Positions 62,225 to 64,000 of a DNA stretch of 64,000 bases are shown here, piece by piece. Position 1 is the first letter of the stretch, and every line of letters begins with the position of its first letter. The stretch comes from Martinezella tropici (lineage in GTDB: Bacteria; Pseudomonadota; Alphaproteobacteria; Rhizobiales; Rhizobiaceae), in assembly GCA_000799755.1 (NCBI GenBank), contig JUHI01000018.1, forward strand, positions 1-64,000. Direction: 5' to 3'. The notes beneath the pieces were generated by a model. The model did no database searches. It saw only the letters and a list, made by a program, of their open reading frames with translations, and had not been told where the DNA came from. A program made the translations under genes and the position numbers.

Positions 62225-64000
62225 ATGGCATTGTCGCGGTTGAAAGCAGGCTTGGTCGTTTCCCTTTTTTGCCTGCTGGCAATGCCCTTATCCTCGCAAG
62301 CCCAAGAGCCGCAATTCCGCATCGGCACGGCCATTCTCGGCGATCTCAAATACCAGCCGGGCTTCAAGCATTTCGATTATGTCAATCCCAACGCGCCGAA
62401 GGGTGGCGAGGTCAAGCTGTCGAGCAACGGCACCTTCGACACGCTCAACCCTTTATTGTACAAGGGCAATCCTGTCGCGGGCATAAGCGCGCTGGGTGCG
62501 GGCTTGGTCTTCGATAGCCTGCTTAAGTCGGCTGACGACGAAATCTCCTCTTCCTATGGATTGCTGGCCGAAGGCGTTTCCTATCCGGATGATATTTCGA
62601 GCGCTACTTTCCGCTTGCGGCCCGAGGCCAAATGGGCCGACGGGCAGCCTGTCACACCCGAGGATGTCGTCTTCAGTTTCGACAAGGCGAAGGAACTCAA
62701 TCCGCTCTTTACCAGCTATTATAGCCATGTGGCGCGCGCCGAGAAAACCGGCGATCGGGACGTGACTTTTTATTTCGACGAGAAGAATAATCGCGAGCTG
62801 CCGACGATTCTCGGCCAGTTCCCGATCGTGCCGAAGCATTGGTGGGAAGGCACGGGACCGGATGGCAAGCCGCGCGACATCTCGCGCACTACGCTGGAGC
62901 CTGTCATGGGCTCCGGGCCTTACAAGATCGTCTCGGTCTCGCCCGGTTCCACCATTCGCTATGAATTGCGCGACGACTATTGGGGCAAGGACCTGCCCGT
63001 CAATGTCGGCAAGAACAATTTCAAGACGATCTCCTACACCTACTTCGCCGACAATGATGTGGAGTTCGAAGCTTTTCGCGGCGGCACCATCGACTTTTGG
63101 CAGGACAATGTCGCCAGCCGCTGGGTCACGGGTTATGATTTTCCCGCCGCTAAGGATGGCCGCATCAAGCGCGAAGAAGTGCCCAATCCGCTGCGCGCGG
63201 CCGGCGTGATGCAGGCGTTGGTGCCCAACATGCGGCGCGATCAATTCAAGGATGAGCGCGTTCGCGAGGCGCTGAACTATGCCTTCGATTTCGAGGAACT
63301 CAATCGAACCATCGCATTCAACCAGTATAGCCGAATCAACAGCTTCTTCTTCGGCACCCAGCTTGCTTCTTCCGGTCTGCCCCAGGGAGATGAGCTGAAC
63401 ATCCTCAATGAGATCAAGGACAAGGTTCCAGCCGATGTCTTCACGACACCCTACACCAATCCTGTGGGCGGCGAGCCTCAGAAGGCGCGCGACAACCTCC
63501 GCAAGGCGCTCGATCTCTTCAAGCAGGCCGGCTATGTTCTGAAGGGCAACCAGATGGTGAATGCCCAGACGGGCAAGCCCTTTTCCATCGAGATTCTGCT
63601 CGGCAGCCCCTTCGTGGAGAAGTGGGTGCTGCCCTACGCGCAGAATCTGAAGAAGATCGGCATCAACGCCAGCGTGCGCACGGTCGATTCCTCGCAATAT
63701 ATCAATCGCGTCCGCAGCTTCGATTATGACATGATCTGGACCGTCTGGGCTCAATCATTGAACCCCGGTAACGAGCAGATCGACTTCTGGGGCACCGCCT
63801 CCGTCAATCGTCAGGGCTCACGCAACTATGCCGGCATTTCCGATCCCGGCATCGACGCTCTCATCAACAAGGTGATCTTCGCCAAGGATGTTGCCGAGAA
63901 GGACGCGATCGCAAGGGCGCTCGATCGCGTCCTCCTCGCGCACCACTACGTGGTTCCGCTCTTTTACACCACGAGCTTCCACATAGCCTATTGGGACAAG
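62225..64000 (+). CDS. YejA-type peptide/microcin C binding protein (partial)
   Basis: The first 592 codons of a periplasmic solute-binding protein family 5 member, cut by the window end. The signal peptide LKAGLVVSLFCLLAMPLSSQA is visible, followed by GFKHFDYVNPNAPKGGEVKL, the characteristic opening of YejA-type proteins, and WADGQPVTPEDVVFSFDKA. AGGAG at 62212-62216 fixes the start at 62225. YejABEF importers take up oligopeptides and microcin C and affect sensitivity to antimicrobial peptides. Expect permease and ATPase genes downstream, outside the window. Confidence 0.93.
   Translation, partial: MALSRLKAGLVVSLFCLLAMPLSSQAQEPQFRIGTAILGDLKYQPGFKHFDYVNPNAPKGGEVKLSSNGTFDTLNPLLYKGNPVAGISALGAGLVFDSLLKSADDEISSSYGLLAEGVSYPDDISSATFRLRPEAKWADGQPVTPEDVVFSFDKAKELNPLFTSYYSHVARAEKTGDRDVTFYFDEKNNRELPTILGQFPIVPKHWWEGTGPDGKPRDISRTTLEPVMGSGPYKIVSVSPGSTIRYELRDDYWGKDLPVNVGKNNFKTISYTYFADNDVEFEAFRGGTIDFWQDNVASRWVTGYDFPAAKDGRIKREEVPNPLRAAGVMQALVPNMRRDQFKDERVREALNYAFDFEELNRTIAFNQYSRINSFFFGTQLASSGLPQGDELNILNEIKDKVPADVFTTPYTNPVGGEPQKARDNLRKALDLFKQAGYVLKGNQMVNAQTGKPFSIEILLGSPFVEKWVLPYAQNLKKIGINASVRTVDSSQYINRVRSFDYDMIWTVWAQSLNPGNEQIDFWGTASVNRQGSRNYAGISDPGIDALINKVIFAKDVAEKDAIARALDRVLLAHHYVVPLFYTTSFHIAYWDK

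Overview
The window reads as chromosomal DNA of an alphaproteobacterium of the Rhizobium/Agrobacterium group. The evidence is the high GC content, a Ros/MucR regulator, a GCG_CRPN-type small secreted protein, a CbtB-CbtA pair behind a cobalamin riboswitch, a complete C-P lyase locus with the alphaproteobacterial DUF1045 and hexapeptide accessory genes, and dispersed 44-bp palindromic repeats. I see no insertion sequence, prophage, integrase, CRISPR array or replication origin, so this looks like core or stable accessory chromosome. The species call is inference.

Layout. 1-430: hairpin-rich repeats around an initiator tRNA. 456-1651: a catalytically degenerate SDR protein divergent from an HxlR regulator. 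1674-8651: a polyamine-type ABC importer divergent from an adenine-deaminase-like amidohydrolase and a TIM-barrel isomerase. 8865-11101: a regulatory cluster with a 42-codon leader ORF, an EAL protein, a Fis-type HTH protein and a MucR-like protein. 11307-13463: a Pit phosphate transporter and a small secreted protein. 13502-15934: cobalamin riboswitch, cbtB, cbtA, an unknown membrane protein, and a histidine phosphatase with a changed RHG motif. 16033-21206: cyoABCD and SURF1, divergent from an MHS-type MFS transporter (21598-22935). 22992-25075: lrgAB with a divergent LysR gene. 25195-29028: a ferric iron ABC importer. 29109-33819: two M20 peptidases, an HSL-type esterase and a nucleoside hydrolase. 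34019-36355: an MHYT-GGDEF-EAL protein. 36459-40717: a MarR regulator, a probable small RNA, polA and a small hypothetical gene. 40740-54567: a roughly 13-kb phosphonate locus. 54657-62117: gpmA, dapB, an ABC exporter, glk, mgsA, mepA, and an isochorismatase/TetR pair. 62225 to the edge: a YejA-type peptide-binding protein, cut by the window end.

How the genes work together. The phosphonate locus is the largest functional unit. PhnCDE1E2 imports phosphonates. PhnGHIJ with PhnK and PhnL, plus PhnM, converts them to ribosyl phosphonate intermediates and breaks the C-P bond. PhnN makes PRPP, and PhnF is the likely repressor acting at a palindrome between phnG and phnF. A PHO-box-like site lies upstream of phnC. 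No phnP is present; a DUF1045 2H-phosphoesterase-like gene lies inside the operon and could fill that step. The cobalt block looks like a B12-repressed cobalt uptake unit. The cyo operon encodes a proton-pumping quinol oxidase, with its assembly factor SURF1 immediately downstream.

The observations most worth a second look are the three-hairpin RNA candidate between marR and polA flanked by inverted 44-bp repeats, the phosphonate accessory genes, the riboswitch-cbtBA-unknown gene unit with a hairpin near the start of the unknown gene, the CHG-type histidine phosphatase, and the short ORF translationally coupled to the EAL protein. I found no clearly unprecedented multi-gene system.
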